In this document: piece after piece, positions 15,810-22,538 of the stretch
Numbering within the stretch: the stretch's first letter is position 1
Layout of the letters: each line of letters starts with the position of its first letter
Source of the DNA: a virus
Length of the DNA stretch: 43,284 nt
Direction: 5' to 3' (one strand)
IMG/VR virus record: IMGVR_UViG_3300045952_000116
Coordinates: 1-43,284 of that record
Position numbers and translations under genes: made by a program
The notes under the pieces: model-generated
What the model was told of the DNA's origin: nothing
The model's input: the letters and a program-made list of their open reading frames with translations, nothing else
The model's database searches: none

Positions 15810-16366
15810 TGGTGGCTCTGGATGATCTGATTTCGCCCGGCTACCTCAAGATGCAGCGCCTCCTGCACGACGCGCCGCGTGGGTACGGCGGGCGCGGTGA
15901 TAAGTGGGCCGGCATCGTGCTGCAGATTGCGATGGCCTATCACGCGCGCAGCATCCTGGATTACGGCAGCGGCGAAGGCAGTCTGGCGAAGGCGCTCCGG
16001 GCGTCGCCGTATCTGGGCGACATCCAGATCGCGGAATACGACCCGGCCATGCCGGGCGTGGACCAGCTGCCCGCGCCGGCGGACTTCGTGAACGTGACCG
16101 ACGTGCTCGAGCACATCGAGAAGGACCGACTGGCGGCCGTGCTCGAGCACATCAGAAGTCTGGCGCACAAGGTCGTCTTCGCGGTCATCTCCACGAAGAA
16201 GACGAACAAGGTGCTGGCCGATGGGCGCAACGCGCATCTCATCATCAAGCCGGATGCCTGGTGGAAGCAGCGACTCCGGCAGGCCGGATTCGACGTGCAC
16301 CCGCCGCCCTCGGTGGTGCGGCAGATCCCGGAGCGGGAATGGTCCGTCATCCTGACCCGTCACTGA
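15809..16366 (+). CDS. class I SAM-dependent methyltransferase (cassette gene 4)
   Basis: A 185-aa protein. 'ILDYGSGEGSLAKAL' (Asp51-Tyr-Gly-Ser-Gly-Glu-Gly) is the SAM-binding motif I, 'IAEYDPA' carries the acidic residue after strand 2, and 'DVLEHIE' (from Asp98) is motif IV/post-motif as in small-molecule and glycan methyltransferases. There is no DNA-methyltransferase (N/D)PP(Y/W) motif. Within a sugar-transfer cassette it most likely O-methylates a sugar. The downstream gene starts 28 nt before its stop. Confidence 0.75.
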   Translation: MVALDDLISPGYLKMQRLLHDAPRGYGGRGDKWAGIVLQIAMAYHARSILDYGSGEGSLAKALRASPYLGDIQIAEYDPAMPGVDQLPAPADFVNVTDVLEHIEKDRLAAVLEHIRSLAHKVVFAVISTKKTNKVLADGRNAHLIIKPDAWWKQRLRQAGFDVHPPPSVVRQIPEREWSVILTRH

Positions 16367-17025
16367 CCGTCGCGTGCGTGTGGGTGCAGGGCGAGTATCC
16401 CTACACGGCGGAGTACGTGCGCCGGCTGCATGGGATGGTCACGCGCTGGGCGGATCCGCCGGTCCGCTTCGTCTGCCTGACCGACCGGCCGTGGCTCCTC
16501 GCGTCGCCCATCGAGGCGGTGCCGGTCACCAAACTCGCCGGGTTCGCGCCGTGGACGAAGCTCGAGCTGTTCAATCCGGCTCGGGCGTGGTCCGGGCGCG
16601 TGCTGTCCCTCGACCTGGACGTGCTCCTCGTGGCCCCGCTGCGGACGCTGCTGGACGCGGCCGCCCCGTTCGTCATCACGGCCGATCCGCCGGCACAGGC
16701 GCGCGCCAGGGCGCGTGACGCGTTCGGCCGTGCCATCGTGCGGCGCGTCAATAGCTCCGTCATGGCGTGGGACGGCGGCACGCAGACCGACCTGTACACG
16801 GACTGGACGCCGGCCGTGGCGTCGCGGCTCTCCGGGGACCAGGACTGGATCGGCGAGCGGCGGCCCGAGGCCGCGACCTGGCCGCGGGCGTGGTTCCCGC
16901 GGCTCAGCGAACTGGGCGGCGCCGCGCCGGCCGACCCCGCGAAGGTCGTGCTCGTGAAGGTGCCGAAGAACCATCTGGCGGTCGCGCAGCATCCGTGGAT
17001 GGCGCCGCTGTGGGGGGCCGCATGA
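16339..17025 (+). CDS. GT-A-type glycosyltransferase with DxD motif (cassette gene 5)
   Basis: A 228-aa protein from ATG 16339, overlapping the methyltransferase by 28 nt; no later start keeps the first β-strand 'LTVACVWVQGEY'. 'RFVCLTDRPWL' and 'VLSLDLDVLLV' (Asp92-x-Asp94) give the GT-A nucleotide-binding and metal site seen in GT8-like enzymes. 'NSSVMAWDGG' and 'SGDQDWIGER' are the later acceptor-side motifs. It resembles the product of 18379-19092 in order of motifs. The expected reaction is sugar transfer from UDP- or GDP-sugar. Confidence 0.72.
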   Translation: MVRHPDPSLTVACVWVQGEYPYTAEYVRRLHGMVTRWADPPVRFVCLTDRPWLLASPIEAVPVTKLAGFAPWTKLELFNPARAWSGRVLSLDLDVLLVAPLRTLLDAAAPFVITADPPAQARARARDAFGRAIVRRVNSSVMAWDGGTQTDLYTDWTPAVASRLSGDQDWIGERRPEAATWPRAWFPRLSELGGAAPADPAKVVLVKVPKNHLAVAQHPWMAPLWGAA

Positions 17026-17624
17026 CGACGGCCCAGCAGATCGCGGCGCGGTATCGCGTGGAGCTCGGCGGCCCGCTGCCGATTCGCCTGCCGGCCGCGC
17101 GCGCCGAGCTGCCGGCGCTCTGCCGCGCGCTCGGGGTGCAGACGGGGGCCGAGGTCGGCGTCTGGAAGGGCGCCTACTCGGAATTGTTCTGCCGGGCAGG
17201 CGTGACGTGGACGGCGATCGACCCGTGGGCGCCGTATGCGGCCTACCGGGAAAAGAAGAACGATCATGTGCTGACCGAGATGGCGTACGCCGAAGCGCGG
17301 CGTCGGCTCGCGCCCTACGACTGCACGCTGCTCCGGATGGATTCGCGTGCGGCCGCCGCGCGCGTGCCGGACGGATCGCTCGGGGTCTGCTACATCGACG
17401 GCAATCACGAGGCGCCGTTCGTGCGGGAGGACCTCGAGCTGTGGACCGCGAAGGTGAAGCCGGGCGGCCTCCTGGCCGGGCACGACTATCGCGTGCCACC
17501 GGCATCCAAGCCGTTTATCCAGGTGAAGCAGGCGGTCGATGCATTTGTCGCCGAACGTGGGATCGCGCCGTGGTTTCTCCTGACGCGCGACGCAACGCCG
17601 TCGTTCCTGTGGGTCGTGTCATGA
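17022..17624 (+). CDS. class I SAM-dependent methyltransferase, TylF/MT24-like (cassette gene 6)
   Basis: A 200-aa protein. 'GAEVGVWKGAYSELF' (Glu44 to Gly50) is motif I in the E-x-G-x-x-x-G form used by Methyltransf_24/TylF-type O-methyltransferases. 'VCYIDGNHEAPFVREDLELW' and 'VKPGGLLAGHDY' are the classic metal-site and motif VI segments of that family, which often methylates sugars. It is ATGA-coupled at both ends. It supports a cassette that makes methylated glycans. Confidence 0.75.
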   Translation: MTTAQQIAARYRVELGGPLPIRLPAARAELPALCRALGVQTGAEVGVWKGAYSELFCRAGVTWTAIDPWAPYAAYREKKNDHVLTEMAYAEARRRLAPYDCTLLRMDSRAAAARVPDGSLGVCYIDGNHEAPFVREDLELWTAKVKPGGLLAGHDYRVPPASKPFIQVKQAVDAFVAERGIAPWFLLTRDATPSFLWVVS

Positions 17625-18382
17625 CGTGGGCGACGGGCGTGCCGCTCGTGCGCGTGCGGACGGCGGACCAGCCGAAGCCGGTGACGGTCGTGCTGCCCTA
17701 CTACGAGAACGCCGATTTTCTGGCGCGGCAGATTGCCGGCTGGGGCCAGTATCCCGCCGCGCTGCGCGCGCACCTGTCGGCGGTGGTCGTCGATGACGGC
17801 TCGCCGGTGCCGGCGCAGCTGCCGGAGGTCCGGCCGTTTCCGATCCGGCTCTTTCGGATCGGGGTGGACGTGCGCTGGAACTGGCTCGCGGCGCGCAACA
17901 TCGGCGCGCATCACGCCGCCGACGGGTGGGTGGTGCTGACCGACATGGACCACGTGCTGCCGGTCGAGACGGCCGCGCGCCTGGTGCATGGCGCGCACGA
18001 TCCGGCGGTGGCGTATGTGTTCTCGCGACGGGAATCGACGGGCGCGGCGATTCATCCGCACTCGGCCAGCTACTTCCTGACGCGGGCGCTCTTCTGGCAG
18101 ATCGGCGGGTATGACGAGCGGTTGTCCGGGTTCTACGGCACCGATGGCTACTTCCGGCGTCGCGTGGCGGCGATGGCGCCGCTGCGACTGCTCACCGATG
18201 TGCTCGTGCGCCACGAGTTCGATGGCGACTCCTCGACGCAGCGGTACGCGCGCAAGCAACCGGCGGATGCGGCGCTGCATGCGTTGGTGGCTGGCCTGCC
18301 GAAGGGATCGCGGCCGACGACGTTGTCATTTCCGTATCACGAAGTTATTTCATTGAATTGTCCACACGAGGTGACGGCATGA
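17621..18382 (+). CDS. family 2 glycosyltransferase (cassette gene 7)
   Basis: A 253-aa protein. 'VTVVLPYYENADFL', 'AVVVDDGSP' (residues 55-62), 'NWLAARNIGAHHA' and 'VVLTDMDHVLP' (Asp108-x-Asp110) form the GT2 GT-A fold. 'LFWQIGGYDERLSGFYGTDG' is the acceptor-binding motif with the catalytic acidic residue. No transmembrane helix is present, so it acts in the cytoplasm. The last 60 nt are noticeably A/T-richer than the rest. Confidence 0.82.
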   Translation: MTWATGVPLVRVRTADQPKPVTVVLPYYENADFLARQIAGWGQYPAALRAHLSAVVVDDGSPVPAQLPEVRPFPIRLFRIGVDVRWNWLAARNIGAHHAADGWVVLTDMDHVLPVETAARLVHGAHDPAVAYVFSRRESTGAAIHPHSASYFLTRALFWQIGGYDERLSGFYGTDGYFRRRVAAMAPLRLLTDVLVRHEFDGDSSTQRYARKQPADAALHALVAGLPKGSRPTTLSFPYHEVISLNCPHEVTA

Positions 18383-19092
18383 CGCCGTTGACCGTCGTGA
18401 CGTGGAAGTGGGCGCCCAAGCCAGGGTATCGCTCGACGTTCGGGCCGGCGACGGTGAACGTGCTGCGGCGGATGGTGGCGCGGCATTATCCGGCACCGCA
18501 TCGGTTCGTGTGCGTGACCGACGACGCGACGGGGATCGACCCTGACATCGAGATCGTGCCGGACTGGAAGGATTTCGCAGACCTGCCCGCGCCAACCGGG
18601 GCGCGCAACCCCAGCTGCTATCGGCGGTTGCGGATGTATGCGCCGGACATCGCGGCCGTGTTCGGGCCGAGGTTCGTGTCGCTCGACCTCGATCTGGTCA
18701 TCACCGCCGACCTCACGCCGGTCTTTGACCGCCCCGAGGATTTTGTCATCTGGGGAGACACCAACCCGCGCACGTTCTACAACGGGTCAATGGTGCTGAT
18801 GACGGCCGGGGCGCGGCCGCACGTGTGGACGTCGTTCGATCCGGTCACCTCGCCGCGGCAGGCGCGCGCGGTCGGGCACTTCGGCAGCGACCAGGGCTGG
18901 ATCAGCTACTGCCTCGGCCCGCACGAGGTGCGCTGGACCAAGGGCGACGGCGTCTACAGCTTCCACAACCACCTCCAGCATGCGCAGCGGCTGCCGCCGG
19001 ATGCCAGGGTCGTGGTCTTCCACGGCCATCGCGACCCGTGGCAACGACAGGTGCAGCAGCGGTATCCGTGGATCGCGACACACTACCACTGA
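18379..19092 (+). CDS. GT-A-type glycosyltransferase with DxD motif (cassette gene 8)
   Basis: A 237-aa protein starting at ATG 18379, ATGA-coupled to the GT2 gene (GTG 18358 is a less likely alternative). 'LTVVTWKWAP', 'HRFVCVTDD', 'FVSLDLDLVIT' (Asp103-x-Asp105), 'FYNGSMVLM' and 'GSDQGWISYCL' follow the same order as in the 16339-17025 product, so the two are probably paralogues. The 'KPG..FH.H' type C-terminus ('VVVFHGHRDPW') is common in this class. It closes the eight-gene cassette just before the head-tail connector gene. Confidence 0.75.
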   Translation: MTPLTVVTWKWAPKPGYRSTFGPATVNVLRRMVARHYPAPHRFVCVTDDATGIDPDIEIVPDWKDFADLPAPTGARNPSCYRRLRMYAPDIAAVFGPRFVSLDLDLVITADLTPVFDRPEDFVIWGDTNPRTFYNGSMVLMTAGARPHVWTSFDPVTSPRQARAVGHFGSDQGWISYCLGPHEVRWTKGDGVYSFHNHLQHAQRLPPDARVVVFHGHRDPWQRQVQQRYPWIATHYH

Positions 19093-19098
19093 GGACCT

Positions 19099-19437
19099 AT
19101 GGCGCTCGTCACGCTGGCGCAAGCCAAGGCGCACCTCAAGTTCTTCACGGCGAGCGTCTCTCCGGCGACGGAGGAAGAGAGCGACCTGCTCCTGAAGATG
19201 GCGCAGGCCGAAGCGCTGATCCTCGACTACCTCGGCTACTCCGAAGCCTCGCCGCCGATCTGGGATGAGGACACGGTGCCGCTGGTCGTCCACACGGCGA
19301 TCCTGTATCAGCTCGGCGAGCTCTGGCGGTTCCGCGGCGATGACCCGGGTGACGAGGGCCCGAACGCCACCGACGGCTACCTGTCGCCGTGGGTGACCAA
19401 CGCGCTCCGGCGGTTCCGGCCTCCCTCTCTGGCGTAG
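19099..19437 (+). CDS. head-tail connector (HK97 gp6-like)
   Basis: A 112-aa protein. 'VTLAQAKAHLKF' at the start, 'ESDLLLKMAQAEALILDYL' and 'AILYQLGELWRFRGD' are characteristic of the phage connector family (Phage_connect_1), in which an N-terminal helix pair forms a ring below the portal. In most relatives this gene directly follows the capsid gene; here the collagen gene and glycan cassette intervene. Confidence 0.82.
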   Translation: MALVTLAQAKAHLKFFTASVSPATEEESDLLLKMAQAEALILDYLGYSEASPPIWDEDTVPLVVHTAILYQLGELWRFRGDDPGDEGPNATDGYLSPWVTNALRRFRPPSLA

Positions 19438-19445
19438 AGACGACG

Positions 19446-20027
19446 ATGGCGACCCGAGGCACCGTCGGCAAGATGTTCGAGCGGATCGTGATCGAGGAGA
19501 GCGCCCCCGATCCGATCGCCGTCGCGTCGCTGACGCGCACGCTGACGACGGCGACGGCCTCGACCGCGCCAACCGCGCACGGCTTCCAGAACGGCGACTA
19601 CGTGCAGGTGGCGGGTGCCAACGAGGCCGCCTACAACGCGGCCAAGGTCAAGGTGACGGTGCTCAGCGCGACGTCGTTCAGCTATCAGGTCTCCGGTTCC
19701 CCGAGTTCTCCGGCGACCGGCACCATCACGGTCACCTATCTGTCCGACGCGCAGGGGAATCGCAAACTGAGCTGGTCTGAGCTGGTCGCCCTGCCGGCCG
19801 AAGCGATGGCGATCAGTGCCACCGAACGCCTAGCCGCCGCGGCGATCCCCGCGCTGGCCTCCAGCACGCTCTATCGCTTCCGCACGCATCTCCGGCCCGA
19901 TGTGACCGACGACATGCGCGTGCGCTGGACGCCGCGGTATCCCGAGGGGGCGCCCGAGCAGGTCCTGGAGATCACCGGCGTGCTCCGTGAAGACAGCCGG
20001 TTCATGGTCCTGGACTGCGTGGACTAA
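19446..20027 (+). CDS. head closure / head-tail joining protein with N-terminal β insertion
   Basis: A 193-aa protein. The C-terminal half ('RFRTHLRPDVTDDMRVRW', 'EQVLEITGVLRED', 'FMVLDCVD') fits the phage head-tail adaptor/joining family, usually about 100-110 aa. Residues about 28-100 are an extra Thr/Ala/Ser-rich β-domain ('TAHGFQNGDYVQVAGAN', 'VTVLSATSFSYQVSG'), resembling small domains inserted in phage structural proteins. The extra domain would project from the neck. Confidence 0.7.
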   Translation: MATRGTVGKMFERIVIEESAPDPIAVASLTRTLTTATASTAPTAHGFQNGDYVQVAGANEAAYNAAKVKVTVLSATSFSYQVSGSPSSPATGTITVTYLSDAQGNRKLSWSELVALPAEAMAISATERLAAAAIPALASSTLYRFRTHLRPDVTDDMRVRWTPRYPEGAPEQVLEITGVLREDSRFMVLDCVD

Positions 20028-20029
20028 CG

Positions 20030-20482
20030 ATGCCCTACGTCGATCCGCTCCTGTCGCTCAGCGATGCGCTCTACAGGGTGCTGGCGCTCGACTCGACGCT
20101 CGGGGGCCTGCTGCCGGGCGGCGTCTGGTTCGACGTGCCGCCGAACCCGTCGTTTCCGTTTGCGTGGCTCGAGCTCCGCAACGACCAGGCCTTCGGCGGG
20201 TTTCACTCGCGGCCCGGCCGTGGCGGACGGCCCGGCCTGCAACTGCGCGTGCATGTCTTCCAGTCGGACGGCGGCACGGTGCGCGACGCGCAGTTGGCGA
20301 TGGCGCGGATCGTCGAGCTGCTTTGGAGTGACACGCCGCTGACGGCTGACGGCTACACCGTGATCAGCGGGACGCCATTGCCGGAGCCCGAGCTGTTCCG
20401 GTTCAACGACGAAGAACTGCGGGGGCTGAAGGTGCACGAGCTGGTGCTGCTCACCGACTACGTGCTGGAGGCGGTGGCGTGA
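20030..20482 (+). CDS. tail terminator / tail completion protein (DUF3168-like)
   Basis: A 150-aa protein. 'LSLSDALYRVLALDSTLGGLL', 'FDVPPNPSFPFAWLEL' and 'LQLRVHVFQSDGGTVRDAQLAMARIVELL' match the DUF3168-type tail-completion family, which caps the tail tube and joins it to the neck. Its position after the connector and closure genes agrees. The stop TGA overlaps a GTG start of the next small gene. Confidence 0.78.
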   Translation: MPYVDPLLSLSDALYRVLALDSTLGGLLPGGVWFDVPPNPSFPFAWLELRNDQAFGGFHSRPGRGGRPGLQLRVHVFQSDGGTVRDAQLAMARIVELLWSDTPLTADGYTVISGTPLPEPELFRFNDEELRGLKVHELVLLTDYVLEAVA

Positions 20483-20670
20483 GCGATCCGCGCATCGTGC
20501 TCACCGATCCGCCGCCGGTGCCCACGGATGAGCGGTGTCCACGCTGCGATGCTGGCTACGCCGCGCGGCGGCGGTCGATGACCTTCGGGCCGGTGCACGA
20601 TGTCTGCGGCGTCTGTGGGTTCGACTTTGACGTGCTGACAGTGCCACCGGCCGAGGACGACGAGATCTAG
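20479..20670 (+). CDS. small zinc-ribbon protein
   Basis: A 63-aa protein with GTG start in a GTGA overlap with the tail terminator stop. It has 'CPRCDAGY' and 'CGVCGFDF', two Cys-x2-Cys knuckles 24 residues apart that should bind one zinc. The tail is acidic ('AEDDEI'). Similar small proteins occur in phage tail operons; function unknown. Confidence 0.65.
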   Translation: MSDPRIVLTDPPPVPTDERCPRCDAGYAARRRSMTFGPVHDVCGVCGFDFDVLTVPPAEDDEI

Positions 20671-20677
20671 TAACCCG

Positions 20678-20905
20678 ATGGGCATGACGACGCAGCAAGC
20701 CATCGCCAAGGAATGGGCACAACGGATGCGGCGATTGGAACCGCAGGCAATGGCCTGGATTTACGAGAGCGATTCAGCACTCGCCGCTGATCTGGCGCGG
20801 CGCACCCTGGCGCAGACGGTGGGTCTGCGTCGGTTACTCGACCAGATGGCCGGGTGCGTCAGCACCCACGGAGAGGAGACACGCAATGAAGTCGGCATCC
20901 CCTGA
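20678..20905 (+). CDS. small helical protein, unknown
   Basis: A 75-aa protein (ATG 20678; ATG 20684 also possible), overlapping the tail tube gene by 20 nt. It is mostly helical ('QAIAKEWAQRMRRLEPQAMAW', 'LARRTLAQTVGLRRLLDQM'). I do not recognise it. Support comes from its place in a tight gene array and lack of another frame there; no clear ribosome binding site. Confidence 0.5.
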   Translation: MGMTTQQAIAKEWAQRMRRLEPQAMAWIYESDSALAADLARRTLAQTVGLRRLLDQMAGCVSTHGEETRNEVGIP

Positions 20906-21320
20906 CATTGTCATTCAGTTCGGGCCGCAGGGTACCAGCCCGCTCCCGGACATCTCGCAGTGGATTCTGTCGGACGTCCCGGTCGGCGACGAGGGCATGT
21001 CCGAGGACGGCACGGCCTACGGCCACACGCACGTCCAGAACCTCATGGTCGGCATCTCGAACCAGGCCGACATCACGCTGGAAGGGTTCTTCGAGGACGA
21101 GGACAACGGGCCAGATGACGTGTTCGGCACCATCAGCGGCCCGAACACCGACCCGTACACGCTGCTGGTGACGTGGACGGCCGGCAGCCCGCCGAGCACG
21201 TCCTCCGTGCCGGTCCACATCAAGTCGTATCAGCGGCTGGGCAAGGTCAAGGCGATCACGCGCTTCCGCGTGGTGCTGCTGTCGGCCGGGCCGAGCGTGC
21301 ACACGCGCCAGGGCGGCTAA
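20886..21320 (+). CDS. major tail tube protein
   Basis: A 144-aa protein with a strong ribosome binding site (GAGAGGAG at 20871-20878), as expected for a high-copy virion protein. It is mostly β-strand: 'IQFGPQGTSPLPDISQWI', 'SEDGTAYGHTHVQNLMVGIS', 'DITLEGFFEDEDNGPDDVFG', 'YTLLVTWTAG' and 'FRVVLLSAG'. It precedes the frameshifted tail chaperones and tape measure, the standard place of the tube protein. Confidence 0.78.
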   Translation: MKSASPDIVIQFGPQGTSPLPDISQWILSDVPVGDEGMSEDGTAYGHTHVQNLMVGISNQADITLEGFFEDEDNGPDDVFGTISGPNTDPYTLLVTWTAGSPPSTSSVPVHIKSYQRLGKVKAITRFRVVLLSAGPSVHTRQGG

Positions 21321-21391
21321 GTCACGAGACGGTCACGACGCCGGGGTTGACGACCCAGCCGTCGCAGCCCGGCGCCAGTGAGGAGGGAATC

Positions 21392-21841
21392 ATGGTGTTC
21401 GCCTCGCGGGTCCAGAAGACGGTGGAGATCCCGCACGATCCGCCGCACACGGCGCTGCTGCAGAAACTGCCGCGGCGCCATCTCATCACGGCCAGCAAGC
21501 AGCAGACGGCCACGCTGATGTCGGACATCCGCGCGCAGTTCGGCGAGCGCTGGCAGCAGGAGATTGCCGGCTTCACGTCGAAGAAGTCGGACGACGCGGC
21601 GGCGCTCACGAAGGCCGCCAAGGATCCGCTGCTGCAGTTCGACGTCGACACGCTCCTGCAGTACGGGCTCAAGGCGTGGACGTACGACGAACCGCTGACG
21701 CCGGACGCCCTCGCGGATCTGGACCAGGAAACGGCGGAGCATCTCGCGCGGGAAATCCTGCGGCTGACGGCCCCAAAGCTCTTCGATCTGGAGGAGGGCG
21801 ACGACCGAAAAAACGGCTCCGCGTCCTCTGGGCCTGCCTAG
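21392..21841 (+). CDS. tail assembly chaperone, short form (gpG-like)
   Basis: A 149-aa protein with an excellent ribosome binding site (AGGAGGG, 21381-21387). It is charged and largely helical ('LITASKQQTATLMSDIRAQF', 'DDAAALTKAAKDPLLQF'). It ends with 'RKNGSASSGPA', just past the slippery site at 21808-21814. In siphophages the short form binds the tape measure during assembly. Identification rests on location (tube protein, then this, then tape measure) and the frameshift site. Confidence 0.82.
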   Translation: MVFASRVQKTVEIPHDPPHTALLQKLPRRHLITASKQQTATLMSDIRAQFGERWQQEIAGFTSKKSDDAAALTKAAKDPLLQFDVDTLLQYGLKAWTYDEPLTPDALADLDQETAEHLAREILRLTAPKLFDLEEGDDRKNGSASSGPA

Positions 21842-22164
21842 AGGACCAGGCGCCGGCGCCGCTCGCGTGGATCGTCAGCCGACTTTGCGAGGAGTTTCAG
21901 ATCCCGGTGCGGGAGGCGCTCGACGCGGTGGACCCGGAGTTGGACACGTTCGACGCGGCGCTGGTGGCCGATGAGTGCGCGACGTTGATGTTCGAGGTGA
22001 TGGACTGCCGGTCGTTTGCGGCGGCGCGTCGGGCGTATCAGCAGGCCAAGCCCGAGGAACAATTCGACCTCGCGAAAGAGCATCCGATGGTGGCGCTGAT
22101 TCAGGAGATCGACCTGGAGGTCCAGATGGCCCGCAAGAAGGTCGCGAAGGCGAACCGCGCATGA
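21392..22164 (+). CDS. tail assembly chaperone, long frameshifted form (gpGT-like)
   Basis: A -1 slip at 21808-21814 joins 141 codons of the short form to a 116-residue extension in the -1 frame, which begins 'RLRVLWACLEDQAPAPLAW' and contains 'CEEFQIPVREALDAV' and 'FAAARRAYQQAKPEEQ'. The total is about 257 aa. The extension has no start codon of its own near its beginning, so frameshifting is the only plain way to make it. The T domain of such proteins binds the tail tube subunit. It ends in ATGA overlap with the next gene. Confidence 0.85.
21808..21846 (+). promoter_or_regulatory. programmed -1 frameshift signal (A AAA AAC plus stem-loop)
   Basis: A AAA AAC in the zero frame (21808-21814) is a perfect X-XXY-YYZ heptamer. 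After an 8-nt spacer, GTCCTCT (21823-21829) pairs with AGAGGAC (21840-21846) around a 10-nt loop, with the zero-frame TAG inside the stem-loop. Slippery site, spacing, hairpin and gene position all fit the conserved siphophage tail-chaperone frameshift. Confidence 0.9.
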
Positions 22165-22538
22165 CCCTGCGCGCGGACATCGACACCGGTCCGGTGCTGG
22201 CGGCACTGCGGCGGCTCGGCAGCGAAGCCCAGCCGCGGCTGCGCGAAGTGTCGCTCGCCACGGGTCGGCGCGTGGCCGACGAGGCGAGAGGGCGCGTGGC
22301 GCGGCGCACGGGCCAGACCGCTGCCGCCATCACGGTCGACGAAGACAACGGGGTGGTCAGGGTCTACGTCGCTCACGTCCCCCGGCGTTCGTCCAATGTG
22401 CCGTTGTGGCTGGAGTTCGGCACCTGGAAGATGAGGGCGCGGCCCTTCCTGCTCGTCAGTGCGCAACTCGAAGCGCCGGGCCATCTGTCCCGCGTGGCCG
22501 CGGCCCTTGACACGCTCCTCAGCGAGGTCGGTGGCTGA
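22161..22538 (+). CDS. HK97 gp10-like tail completion/joining protein
   Basis: A 125-aa protein. 'LREVSLATGRRVADEARGRV' and 'PLWLEFGTWKMRARPFLLVS' match the HK97 gp10 family signature (a tail-completion protein with a conserved 'EFGT..M.A.PF' core). Its usual place is between the head closure gene and tail terminator; here it lies after the tail chaperones. It is ATGA-coupled upstream and overlaps the tape measure start by one base. Confidence 0.8.
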   Translation: MTLRADIDTGPVLAALRRLGSEAQPRLREVSLATGRRVADEARGRVARRTGQTAAAITVDEDNGVVRVYVAHVPRRSSNVPLWLEFGTWKMRARPFLLVSAQLEAPGHLSRVAAALDTLLSEVGG

